From Crotophaga sulcirostris (taxonomy: Eukaryota; Chordata; Aves; Cuculiformes; Crotophagidae): a stretch of DNA of 64,000 nucleotides. Below, one piece after another: positions 13,031 through 25,100 of this stretch. A model generated the notes under the pieces. The model was not told the DNA's origin. It ran no database searches and saw only the letters and a list, made by a program, of their open reading frames with translations. Within the stretch, counting starts at the first letter, position 1. Every line of letters starts with the position of its first letter. Location of the stretch: assembly GCA_013397455.1 (NCBI GenBank), contig VYZB01000124.1:540081-604080 (forward strand), in the 5' to 3' direction. The translations under genes were made by a program, and so were the position numbers.

Positions 13031-13824
13031 NNNNNNNNNNNNNNNNNNNNNNNNNNNNNNNNNNNNNNNNNNNNNNNNNNNNNNNNNNNNNNNNNNNNNN
13101 NNNNNNNNNNNNNNNNNNNNNNNNNNNNNNNNNNNNNNNNNNNNNNNNNNNNNNNNNNNNNNNNNNNNNNNNNNNNNNNNNNNNNNNNNNNNNNNNNNNN
13201 NNNNNNNNNNNNNNNNNNNNNNNNNNNNNNNNNNNNNNNNNNNNNNNNNNNNNNNNNNNNNNNNNNNNNNNNNNNNNNNNNNNNNNNNNNNNNNNNNNNN
13301 NNNNNNNNNNNNNNNNNNNNNNNNNNNNNNNNNNNNNNNNNNNNNNNNNNNNNNNNNNNNNNNNNNNNNNNNNNNNNNNNNNNNNNNNNNNNNNNNNNNN
13401 NNNNNNNNNNNNNNNNNNNNNNNNNNNNNNNNNNNNNNNNNNNNNNNNNNNNNNNNNNNNNNNNNNNNNNNNNNNNNNNNNNNNNNNNNNNNNNNNNNNN
13501 NNNNNNNNNNNNNNNNNNNNNNNNNNNNNNNNNNNNNNNNNNNNNNNNNNNNNNNNNNNNNNNNNNNNNNNNNNNNNNNNNNNNNNNNNNNNNNNNNNNN
13601 NNNNNNNNNNNNNNNNNNNNNNNNNNNNNNNNNNNNNNNNNNNNNNNNNNNNNNNNNNNNNNNNNNNNNNNNNNNNNNNNNNNNNNNNNNNNNNNNNNNN
13701 NNNNNNNNNNNNNNNNNNNNNNNNNNNNNNNNNNNNNNNNNNNNNNNNNNNNNNNNNNNNNNNNNNNNNNNNNNNNNNNNNNNNNNNNNNNNNNNNNNNN
13801 NNNNNNNNNNNNNNNNNNNNNNNN
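13031..13824. other. Assembly gap (794 Ns)
   Basis: A run of N between a CpG-rich flank on the left and a 40-bp minisatellite on the right. Both flanks are hard to sequence, which explains the gap. Open frames crossing it are artefacts. The first exon and start site of MIB2 may be inside. Confidence 0.99.
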
Positions 13825-14101
13825 TGTAGGAGGGGGGGTCTGGGGTAGGAGAGGAGGTGCTGCCCTGTAGGTTTGAGGTCTGCAGTGGGAGAGGGGCCAG
13901 TGTCCCATGGGGTGAGGATCTGGAGCAGAAGAAAAGCTGCTGTCGCATAGGGTGGGGGTCTGGGGTGGGAGAGGGGCCTTGTGTCCCGTGGGCTGAGGAT
14001 CTGGAGCAGGGGAGAAACCGGTGTCCCGTGGGGTGAGGATCTGGAGCAGGAGAGGGGCTGCTGTCCCATGGTGTGGAGGTCTGGGTCGGGAGAGGAGCTG
14101 G
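13825..14101. repeat. G-rich 40-bp minisatellite
   Basis: About seven tandem units of 40-41 bp. Unit starts are near 13861, 13901, 13941, 13982, 14022 and 14062, plus a partial unit at the gap edge. The core reads 'tgtcccatggggtgaggatc' followed by 'tggagcaggagaggggctg'. The array runs into the gap, so its true length is unknown. The plus strand is G-rich. Confidence 0.93.
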
Positions 14102-14166
14102 TGGCCGCCAGCTGCAGCCACGACGCCCACCTGAGCAGCTTCTTGTGTTCTGTTTGCTCTCCCTAG

Positions 14167-14300
14167 GTTGCTGTGGTAGCTCTGCTGCTCCGGCTCCTGT
14201 GCCCAGAATGAACGAGGGAGGGAGGCAAACGCAGCCCTTGGCTCGGGACAGCAGCTTTCTGGAGGGCTGGCTGAGCCTGACTCTCTTCTAACTCTGTCAG
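14167..14300 (+). other. MIB2: 5' UTR exon, probably MIB2
   Basis: A 134-bp interval with strong splice sites. Upstream is a pyrimidine-rich tract ending ctctccctag (AG at 14165-14166); downstream is cag|gtaagt (donor at 14301). It lies just after the GC-rich promoter region and 12.7 kb before the first coding exon, on the same strand. No MIB2 protein similarity is present, so it would be untranslated. Its link to MIB2 is inferred from strand and position and is not proven by sequence. Confidence 0.6.
14208..14291 (+). other. Upstream ORF in the 5' UTR exon (27 codons)
   Basis: An ATG in agaATGA context opens a 27-codon frame that closes with TAA at 14289-14291, entirely inside the candidate UTR exon. 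The peptide starts MNEGGRQTQ and resembles nothing I know. If the exon is used, this uORF could reduce MIB2 translation. Confidence 0.45.
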
Positions 14301-17300
14301 GTAAGTGCCCAGGTCTTTCTCTTTTTCTTCCTTGTGCTGTACTGGGAGTAGATCTGCTGTACATGGCCACTTTCAGCCAGGGCTGGGTCCATGGTTGGGC
14401 ACGTTGGCTTGCTCCTGCTCCATTTTTATTTCTTCTCCTCTGCACGGCGAGTGCTGGCTGCCCTGGAGGGTGTGAATGTACAGCTGCTTTCCTGTTTGGA
14501 AACAGGTACTGCAGGTAAGTCCCTCCTTGCTGAGGTGAGAGCTGGGTGCTGAAACATCGGCAGTGATTCCTACCGGGCATTTTGTATTTCCGGAGCGTGT
14601 GCTGAATGTAACTCAGGATGGAGGCACTTGTGGCTGTTCCTCTCCTGTGTTTCTATGATATTTGCAGTCTTCCTATACTGAGAAGGAGTTGTGAAATCCA
14701 GGGCCAAGCTTTAACCTAGAGAACGTGGTACAACTGCACGGGAAGCACTGCATGCGTGTGTTCTGATTTCCCTGCAGACACTCAACTCCAGAACTTAATT
14801 TTCTGAATGTAACAAATTCTAATTTCTACCTCACTTAGAAACAAGGTAGCTCTGTCTCACCTTCATGGAGGTCACTTGAGCTTGGCTTTAGTACTCAACC
14901 TTCTCTCTTCTTGGCTAAGAGCCTCACTGCACTTCTCTGTTACTATAGGAGGAGTTTATTTGGCTCAAATGGGATATCATTGTTATTTCTTCTCTGTCCA
15001 ACAGCTCCTTTGTTTCCTAAAACTACTTCCTATGAAGAACAATGCAGTTGTTCATCCTTCTCTGTCCTTCCTCCATACTTGATTACCTGTTGAACTTTTC
15101 GTCCATGGTCTCAGGATATAGATAAGGGAATTGTCAAGGGATGCAGTTACTGTGAATAACCCACATTGTTATGATTGCAGTGGTGTTGTGTGTCCTGTTG
15201 ATAAGAGAAATGGGAAAGAGAAAGCTTCAACAATCATGGCAGAGCCAGAGAATTCTTGCCCTGTTTTGAGCTCTGCTTTTTGCTCTGAGTTGTAGGTGTC
15301 TGGGTTTGTGTCTGGAGCAGCTAGCTTCCACTGGGCAGACGATGGTTCCCTTCAAGAAGTTCTTCCTTAAAGCAGCCAACTAACAGGGCAGTAGATTGGT
15401 GTCTCGCGCTGTAGTCCCAGCTCTGTCACTGATGTGTGGTCAGTACCTTATGCCTGTTTTCCATGCTAATCCTGTCTGTTTCTGTGTTGGAAGGACATGA
15501 ATTCATTTAGGAATAGCAAGTGTCTGCAACATAATAACAGTGCCACCACTGGTTCTGTTTTCTTTAATAATTATTCTCTATTTAGGGTTCAAAAAGGTAA
15601 ATGTGTTTCCCATCCCTTTCTCTTTGCACAGCAAACCTCTGAGTCACTGGCAGGAGAAGAATCTTCATAGTTGTGTGCTATTTGGGTTGACTTAATTCTC
15701 TACTTGTTATGATATTGCTGCATAGCTTCATATATTTTGACATTTAATTTAAATGCATGTTTGGATCTCTGTGACTGTGAAAATCCTGTGCCAAATTAGT
15801 GTTATTTTTCCGCTTTGGTTTGCGGTGGCTGCTAGTGCGCTGCTGGGGTTGTTTGGAAGAATTGGGAGTGCGTGCAGAGCCTCTTCCCACTTTGACAAAT
15901 GTCTTGGGAGTTGAGAAAACTGTGAAAGTACCACAAGTGTGGTCGTTGCAATTGTCTCCTTCTGGTTTTACTTGGAAAGGCTTGATCAACAAGTATGTGG
16001 CTGCATGACTACTGTGGGCTGTTCGGGGCTGTGGCAGTTTCCTCTGAAACAAGCTCATCTCTTGCCTTCAATCCACGTAGTGGTAGTTTTGCTTGCTCGC
16101 AGAGACTGGTCTTGGTTGCCTGTGGTTGTGGTGAAGTTAAAGGCTTTCTCCAACTTCATAACTAGGCTCTCCTGGGTCACGTTGTCCCTGCCTGCCTGTT
16201 CCCATCAGATCTGTTTGCCTTGCTCCTCGTCATCTCTGATACAGAACTGCTCCTGGGCTCTGGGTCACGCTGAATGTGACCACAACGCTTGCGACAGTAC
16301 TGATCATGCCCTTTCATTTTGAGTTGCTGTTTTCCAGAGATCCAGGAATAGAATGCAAAGTCCTGTGAGCAGGCTGTTTGTCCTAGCTGTTTTTCAAGGA
16401 TTCTGATTGATGGCTCATGAAGAGTATTTATGGAAGAGCCAGAGTGTTGTAATGCAGTGTACTCAGAGGGAGACCAATGCAACTTCCAGTACGCTCTAGG
16501 AGCTCTGACTGGAGAGAGATCATGGGATACTCTTCTCTCCTTAGGCAAAGAGAGAGAAAGTGGAGTCTCTTATTTCTTGGGATACTTAGAGAATTTAAAT
16601 ATTTCTGTTCCCTCTGTAATGAGAGCTGTAGGGGTGTTTGAAATTTGCAAGAATACGAAACGAGTCCTGTGACATTTAGACTGGCTGTATGTGGAACACA
16701 GCATCAGTGAAGTTAGGTGTGTGCTGACAGGACAGTAAATGGCTTGATCTTAGACCTTGATCCACATTTCTTGACGTGACCCCAAGGAATGCAAAGATGC
16801 GTGCTGGATCATGGGTTAATAGGGTTATTTTCTCCCCCGTGGGGCAGGCTGTGGAGAACAGAACTTGGAGCTCGGATACATGAGCTTTGTTCCTGGCCCT
16901 GCCACCAATTCCATGCGTAGCTGTGGCTCCATTTCCCATCTCTAAAGTGTTCTTACATTCTTTCAAGTACTTGGTTATCCAGAGCTGAAAGATAACATCT
17001 GTACTTCTAAACTGTTCAGACTCATAAGTGAATTGGTGTACGCGCTGACCCTCAAACCTTTGTAAAGTACCAGGGAGGAAGGCAACCACTAACTCAATTC
17101 ATTCTGCTCCTACGCAGCTGATGTCTCTCTAGCCAAAGGCATGTCAGGATAGATTAGACTTAAACCTTTTGATCTGCTTTCAGAGCACAGATGGGGGAAG
17201 TTCCAGGCTGAAAACTGACAGGAGTGCAGTGCTGACCGTTCTGAAAGCCCCCAGGGGATCTGAAAGTCTGTAGGATGAGCTATCAAGGCTTATCAGAGAT

Positions 17301-17884
17301 TCAGCAGGTTTTATGCTCCAGCTTGCTCTGCACCAGCATCTGAAGTAGCTACTTCTCATTTTGAAAAGTTGGAGGAAGTTGTGTTCCTGACTGGGGTGAT
17401 TTGTAATCCTATTGTATCACCACTGCCCAGGGTACTGGAGTCTGAATGTCTATGAACAGCCGTATCACAGAACCACAGTGCTGTGCTATCTCCAACCACG
17501 TGTCTGCCAGCAGGACTTCAGTGTTTATTTCTCCTGATTTTTTTACTCCTGCAGGAGCGTTAGACTTCTGATTTTAAATGACTTGTGGGGAAACCCACTG
17601 CCTTTCTGGGCAGATGAGGCAATTGTGTAAAAAGATTGGAGGATTATGAATTTCTCAGTGATTTTACCCAGATTTTCACGGTGAATACGAGTTGGTAGCT
17701 GCTGTGAAAAAGATGCAGACCTGAGCTTTATCTTAGGGCTCAATACCATCAGCTCTGGGCCAGATGCTTCTGCCTCTGAGAAACAGATTAGAGCAATGTC
17801 TAAGGAGGAGCACAGTTGCAATCTGCTGCCAAGACAGATTTCTCACTGTTGGAAAATGTTTCTGTGTGGTCCTCCACTTCTAGG

Positions 17885-18060
17885 TGATTGAAAATGGGTC
17901 TGGAAGGGATTTTGATGAGGCCACCTAGTCCATCCTTTTCCACAAGGCATGATAAAGTACACTGAAACCATTCCTGATAGATATGCTGAGCTTGTTCTTT
18001 AAGTAATGGAGATTTTCTAGCCTTCCTGAATGGCTTGTATTTGACTTCATTAAGATTTTT
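17885..18060 (-). mobile_element. Ancient CR1-like remnant, antisense
   Basis: Decayed similarity to an old CR1 body read in reverse. 'tctggaagggattttgatga' and 'cacctagtccatccttttcc' match the antisense CR1 tail, followed by 'accattcctgatagatatgc' and 'taatggagattttctagcc', which match the typical next segment. It is much more diverged than the other CR1 copies here. Confidence 0.5.
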
Positions 18061-20384
18061 TATATATATATAGTGACTTTTGTCAGCATTCTGAACAGGC
18101 ACAAGAAGACCTGCTGGCCAGTACAAGAAATGTGACCACTGACCTCATAATGCCAACGGCCAGAAAAGCGATGGCAATTCTTGGCAGGAGAGGGGAAGGG
18201 AGTCACTCAACACAATGCTTGTTTTAGTTTGTTTTCCTTATGCCACAGAGCCCCTTTGCCAAGGGTATGGGAAAGTTAAAATACCGTTCTCCCATTTTTT
18301 CTGTGTAAGGTGAAAAAGGCCTTAATTTGAACTTGGCAAATATTTGCTTTTTTTTTCAACAACATCACCTGGTGGTTGTGTGTGTTTTTTAGGCAGAGTG
18401 TGTGTGTGTGTTTGTTTTTACTGTAATGCAATGTAAATTTAAGTCTGAAATCTGCTGTTGAGGAAAAAGTGGATTCTCAACAACCCCAGCTACTGAGCTT
18501 TTTGAGGCTTGGGGCAGCAATCTGCAAACTGTCAGGTCCAATTAAAGCAAATGGCTGGAGCTGTTTTTCTCCCTCCTGGAGAGAACACAGTTCATCAAAA
18601 GCCAGAAGGAAATTTCATCGGGCTTATGAGCAATTATCTTGTGGGATGTAATAAGAGCCATCCAGTAGATGCCCAGTGTGAACTTTCACTTATAATCACT
18701 CTTAACTCTCCATTGGGCAGATGAGCACTGATCTCACCAGTTTAAAGCCTGAAGTTTTTGTGTTCAGTAGAGGCTGGTAGAGGGAACTTGTTCTTTTGTA
18801 GGGTTTGACAAATGTTGACTTATAAATCTGAATTTTAAACATGTCTGGCCTGGCAAAAAATGTTCCTCCTTTCTGTGTGGTGCAGGTTAACTCTGTTAGG
18901 CAGCGGAGCTCCACGCAGCTGCTCGCTCATTCCACCCCAGTGGGACAGGGAGGAGAATTGGGAGGGTAAAATTGAGAAAGTAGTTCTTCATCAGGTATAA
19001 CGGTCACTTGGGAAGGCAGACACCATTATTCCAAATGTTCCCCTTCCCATTTTTTCCCCTCAGCTGTTATTGCTGAGCACATTGTCATATTGGATATCTC
19101 TTTGGTCAGTTGGGGTTGGCTGTCCTGGCTGTGTTCCCTCCCAAATTTTTGTGCTCCCCCCAGCCTGCTTGATGGCAGGGCAGCACAAGAAATAGAAAAG
19201 GCTTTGGGACTGTGTAAGCACTGCTGAGCAAGAGCTAAAACATCAGTGTGTTGGTCACAGATCCAAACCAGAGCACTGTACCAGCTAGTGTGAAGAAGAT
19301 CAACGGAAACCAGTATGCTGTGGTATACCAGCCTGGCATAGCTGTGTATTTTTCGCTTTATGGGCGATGTTTCCCAAAGGTTGTGTTTGCATTTGTGTGG
19401 TTTAAAGCAAATATTGACCTACTGTGCAATCCAGTTTATTTCACGGGTCAGGTCCACTAGTTACCACAGCACAATATCTTCACTCCTGGTAGATCGTGTG
19501 GCTGATACTGTCACTTCCTGTTTAACTTATTTTGTTCCTTGTCGCTGACAAAAACCCCTTTTCAGTCCATAGAACTCGGTGACAGACCAGTTTGGTTGAA
19601 GCTCTGCAGATGAGTGCTGGGTTTTTGAAGCAGTTCACTTTTCTGTCTCTGGTGTTGTCACTGGTGGGTTGAAGTTTGAGGAAAGTGGGAATTGAAGGTT
19701 CAAGACCACCTGGGTTCTGGTTTGATAGCTCTAGGAGACTACAGGTGTTTTGTGTGCCTTCACACCCAGCTGGAAGAAGCCCTCTAATGAGTGTATTTCT
19801 TGAGACTCTGGCCATACTGCAGCTGTGGCTCTTTGAATCCCACCTGTGATCCAAATTAAGGAGAGATGTCTTCTATCTGAGACTTCAGCTGTGATCCTGG
19901 ATTGAAAGTAGGCCGTTCTTTTTGTCTGAGTGTCAAAAGTACAGAGGGCTTCGCAGCATTCACGTATAACAACAAAGGATTCAGCTGCAGTGTTTGTACT
20001 TAAAACCAAGACATTTCAATTTTGTAACTAGGAAAATGGAAGATAACCCTGCAAGGTTTTTTAAATACCATCTCACCCTTCTGTGGGATGCTGACCTTCT
20101 TGGCCTGTGGAGCCAGTTTTCCCCTGGTGCATCCTCCTTGCAGTCCAGGTGATGGTCTGGTAGCTGCAAACTGTTAAACAGACAGGTCCTGCCTTCCCCC
20201 TAAGGGACAAACCGTGGTGCCTCGGCATTTCATTCTCCTGTTTGCTGCGATGCATCTTCTTCTGGTGGTGCTTTTTACAGCATGAAGACAACATGGCCTG
20301 AGACTGAGTCACTCCACTGGGATTACTGTAATCTGGTGCTTCTGGCTCTGCCACAAACACTCTCAGAAGAATCACCGGGTGTTT

Positions 20385-20680
20385 CACAGTATCACAGGGT
20401 TGGAAAGGACCTCTGAGGTCATCGAGTCCAACCTATAACCCAACACCAACACCAACCCATCATCTAAACCCTGGCACTGAGTGCCTCAGCCAATCTCCCC
20501 TTAAACACCTCCAGGGTTGGCGACTCCACCACCTCCCCAGGCAGCGCATCCCAATGGCCAGTCACCCTTTCTGGGAAGAATTTCGTCCTAATATCAAGCC
20601 TAAACTTTCCCTGACCAAGCTTGAGTCCATGTCCTCTAGTTCTGTCACTGGTAACCTGCACCACAATTCTGAATGAGGAT
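20385..20680 (-). mobile_element. CR1 fragment, antisense
   Basis: Well preserved antisense CR1: 'agtatcacagggttggaaag', 'aggtcatcgagtccaacc', 'cacctccagggttggcgact', 'ccaatggccagtcacccttt' and 'ttgagtccatgtcctctagt'. It keeps about 300 bp of the 3' part. Subfamily features differ from the 21962 copy. Confidence 0.9.
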
Positions 20681-21961
20681 CTTGACTTTCGTCCAGTTAT
20701 CTCTTCCTTGGCTGAGCAGAGCCCACCTTTGACCATTTCATGTGGCAGCTGGCTCAGTTGGCTTGTGTGTCCATTAGTTGCTGCCACACTCCCACATAAT
20801 GAACCCAAAAATGCCAGATGTGTAACTTCTCTATGACTTCTTCCATCTTTAGGATCTATTCTGAGATTCTTTGTCATTTTTTAGGAAACTAGAATGCTGG
20901 GGTCAAGCTTCTCAGAAGGGTTTGCACAAATCTACCGTTATTGAATGTGAATAAATTTGCTGGTGCTTCTTTTAGGCCTGTGTCCTTTCACAAGGTGACA
21001 GAATAGATATTGAGCCAGCATCACAACCACTGAAAGTGTCGCTCCTGCAGCTTGAAAGGGCAGAGAACATCCCCCTCTTACTGTAACAGCTCAGTGCTAG
21101 AGTACAATCAGTGTAAACCGAATGTAAAATTCAGCTCAGGCAAAACAGATCAATGGGCTGGCATTTGTAAAGGACAAGTGTTGATTGCAGGGATAAAATG
21201 CACTCAATGGAACCGTCTTTCAGCAGAGCTCCTGGCTGGTTATTTTTAGCATTTCCTCGCGCTGTGTCCCAGGATGTGTGCCTGCTCTTACACAGCCAGG
21301 CTGAAATGACAAGATATTAATCCCCGAGCAAAGGCATATTAATCACCTGCTTTATTCTGTTTATGTAATACAGTTACATATACTTGGAGAGCAGGTGAGG
21401 TATGGCAATCTCATGCAGGATTTTTCTTGATTAATTTATTTTAACGGAGGCAGCTGCCCCATTTCTATTTTTTTTTTCTGCTGAGAGTAGTTTGTCAGTA
21501 AGAATGGCTTTCTTTATCTGCTATTGATATTTAACCCACAGAAACATCCTCTGCCCTCTGTGCCAGTGATGCCATTTTGCACAATTTAGACTGAACAGAA
21601 ATCATGGCAGCACAAGGAAAAGTGAAGCAAAGAATCATTGAGAAATATTAAACTATTCACTCCAGCCAGCTCTGCAAATCCTTTTAGTGAGCTGGGACAG
21701 GGGGAAGTTGAATGTTTTTAGGCTAATTTCTAGTGGTTAAGTTTGGCACATGGTGGCTGAGATGGTGTCACTCTTCTGCTTTAGGAGGTCTGCTGGTTCT
21801 GGGAATGAAATTGTTTATCTTCTGCGCTGTAGCTGGCCCCTGTGGATCTGCAATATGACTTGTTTCTCTCTGTCTTTGTGTTACTTATAGAAGATCAAGC
21901 CTTGGAAACTGCCTTCTCCAAAATGGAGAGTGGGGCCTTTCCAGACTTTTAAAAATCATAG

Positions 21962-22190
21962 ACCATCATAGAATGGTTTGGGCTGGAAGGGACCTCACAG
22001 CCCACCCAGTCCCACCCCCTGCCATGGGCAGGGACACCTCCCACTGGATCAGGGGCCTCCAAGCCCCATCCAACCTGGCCTTGGGCACCTCCAGGGATGG
22101 GGCAGCCACCACTGCTCTGGGCAGCCTGGGCCAGGGCCTCCCCACCATCACAGCAAAACATTTCTTCCCAAGATCTAAATCTTCCCTCTT
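21962..22190 (-). mobile_element. CR1 3' tail, antisense
   Basis: Antisense CR1 tail of the same subfamily as the 7306 copy: 'catagaatggtttgggctgg', 'ccctgccatgggcagggaca', 'tccaacctggccttgggcac', then the 'aaacatttcttcccaagatc' segment. Confidence 0.92.
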
Positions 22191-25100
22191 TCAGTTTCAG
22201 TCTCAGTGGCTAAACAAGCCCTGATCTGACAGAGCTGTCTTTGTATGAGCAAGGGGTGTGGAATGGGATCTGGAAAACAATAAACAACTGAATGGGCCTG
22301 ACTGCACATTTTTCTGCATCAAGAAGTGGGACTTGAATTTATGCTGTTATGATGTACTATTAAATGTCTGAGAATTAGTAATTTATTAAAACAACTGTTC
22401 AGAAAGCAAAACAAAAGCCTTTATTATGTGTTAAAATTCAATATTAGCCCTCAGACTAGAGGTATTTTTCTTGTTTAGTAGAGTTTTACACATAGGTGAT
22501 AGAAGGCACCGTTGCTGGGGAGCTTCTCAGAAGGGATCTGCTGAGAAGGCAAGGGTTTTGTCTGAGTAGTGGGGAAGCTGGTTGAAACTGCCTGAGTTGA
22601 GGAGAGATAAACTTGGTTCTGAAGAAAAAGGAAAGAACTAGAATGTGTATCTCCATGAGAGGACTTGGGGGCCTGATGCAAATGGACTGCATAGAAAGCC
22701 AAAAGTCAGAGTAGGCAAGGAGAGAGACATGCAAGTGGTAGAGCTGAGTGTTGAACTGGTGTGAGTTGGAGTTGAGATAACAAAATGCCATGGGAGAGGC
22801 AACAAGGCTCCAGACAAGGTCCTTTTGCTAGAAACTGGAGATTGGCTTCATGGAGTTCAGGTGTGCAGGGAGCCAGGGAGGCCTCCTCAGGGGTTGGAAC
22901 TGCCCAGGGAGCACAGCTGGGACACCACAGCCAGCTGGCAGCAATAATTGCTGATGGCTCCGGGCCCCACCTGGGAGCCAGGAGGGCACAAAGCTACAGA
23001 GGGGTCCTTACGCTGTGGCAAGTCAAAAAGGATTATTTGCTGGGTGTTTTGCTGTTTTTTCTGGACTGCCTTCATTTAATAGTGAGTATATTTGTGGGAA
23101 TTGTGTGTATCCTTGAGAGAAATTGCACTGCATCCTGTTAGTGAGAGCTCGGGCATGTGTGTGCTGCAGGGCTGGCCTGGGGGCTTCCTGTTTGCTGAGG
23201 AGAAAGAAAAGTGAAGGGTAAGTCTGAATTTGAGCTTATTGGGGTGAATGCTAGCTTTGATAATTAACTGAACAGCTTTGAGCCTTGGTCAGAGGTATTT
23301 GATCCTAGTTGTCTATTATTAAAGAATACACAAGTATTTCTTTCTGGTTTTGCAGGTAGGGAAACTGGGGCTGAGAACAATACTGGATTGTGTAGATAAG
23401 CAGGCATTGAGCTGTTCATCTTGTGTTGGTTTCACAAAAACACTGCTGTGTCAGTAAAGGGGCAAAATCCTATCCAGCCTTATTTCTGTGGGGTAAATGC
23501 CCAGAGGGGGAGGGCAGAAAGCACCTGGGTTTTAGCAGCACTGTGTAGCCACAGCAGTTTTTGAGCAAATATGAGCTGACTTAGTTTAGCTGTTGCACAT
23601 AACTTGTTTGGATCTCTGTTGATGGTCCTAGTGTAAGGATATATAAAAGTAAATCTTGAAACTTTACTGTAATGGTAGTGGATCAATCGTGTTTAATTGC
23701 ATGATTTGACATTTGACTTTTTTTAATGGCACTGTTTCCCCTTTCTTCCAGTTAAGTATTACTGGGATTTGCTAACTCTTAGATTACACCTGTGCTGGTC
23801 TTCCCTGTGTCACAGCAGAGGTGGTCAGAATTCAGGAATGTGTCTGTGTCTTATGATGGATTGTTTGTTCATAGTTACTTTAAACTCCCATGGGAAACTG
23901 GTGTTTTCTCTGTAAATTATTGCTGGCAGCTATACCTGCCCTTCTGTGGAATAATTATGACCCAGCCAGCATCAAGGGAGGCATATTTGCTTCAGTGATT
24001 GAAACATTTCCACTTAGGAAGTAAGTAATACTGATCCCTGGCCAGGTTCAGACTGCTTGAGCATTGTAATTCATCACAAGGATTTTGAATGGTTCTTTGC
24101 TCTTGTTATGCATTACCCCTGCAGATTAGATGGGAATGCAGAATGCATTTGGTGCCTTCTTGTGTGGAAAATGAAGTATCCACATGAAGAAGACAGGAGT
24201 CAGAGCAGTGAGCAAGGGATTGCAGGAAGGTCATTGCAGCACAGGCAGCTCCGTTAACGGGTATTCAGTGTCTCAAGGGTGCAGTTGAACCACAGTAGCT
24301 TCCTCCAGCTGTGACACAGTGCATGTGCAACTCCTTTGTGAGTTGTAGGGAAGGGAAGCTTGATGTCTGTGGCAGCACTGAAAGTCTGTTCCCATCTGGA
24401 TCCAGCTTATTATGGGCTACTGATGAGATGGATTTTTGTCCTTGCAACTCTGTACCTGTGCGACTGACAGAGATTGCTTGTCTTCTGCGACAAGACACCT
24501 GATGTTGGGATGTCATGTTGCATCTGTAAGTAGATGCATGATGCAGTGAAATGATGCATTTCTCCAAGACTGTTTCTACAAAGTGCCTTCACGTAGCGTG
24601 CGTATTTCAGTGGCAGTTTGAAGAAGGGATCTCTGTAGCATCTGTGTCAGAAAAGTAATGTGAAGGTGTGGGTTTGCATGTGTGCAGGTCACACGTTTGC
24701 AAACTCAAGGCAGTTCTGACCTGAAATTGGTGCTCTGTGGTTTGACTGCTCTCTTGAGCACGTGGCACCATGTGTAGTGTACTTGCCTGCTCTGTTGTTT
24801 CCAGGTAGCCAGGGATCATCCTCTTTGTACTGCAGTGACTTAAATTTTATGGGTTTGTGGCACAGCCTGGGATATTCTTTTATGATGAATCGTTTTTGGA
24901 ACTGGCATTACCTTCCCTGAAATACTGAGAGTTCTGAAGCCTGCGGTGTTTCATGCCTGGGGAGAGGGAAAAGGTCCACTGAAATAGCATAACATTCTTA
25001 AGGCTGGGGAGTGGCACTCCATCCTCATCTAAAAAACCTGTGGTATTTGCTGTTTCCTTCTCTAAGCCTGCAATTCCTTTTCCCATTGTTATTGCCTCCC

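Noticed and set aside
12931..14580. Very long open frames (up to 549 codons) across the assembly gap
   Set aside because: Most of the length is N. The rest is an antisense reading of the 40-bp minisatellite, which gives a repetitive proline/serine-rich peptide with no domain.
20464..20877. 137-codon minus-strand open frame
   Set aside because: Its C-terminal half is translated CR1 3' sequence, which lies outside the CR1 reverse-transcriptase coding region.
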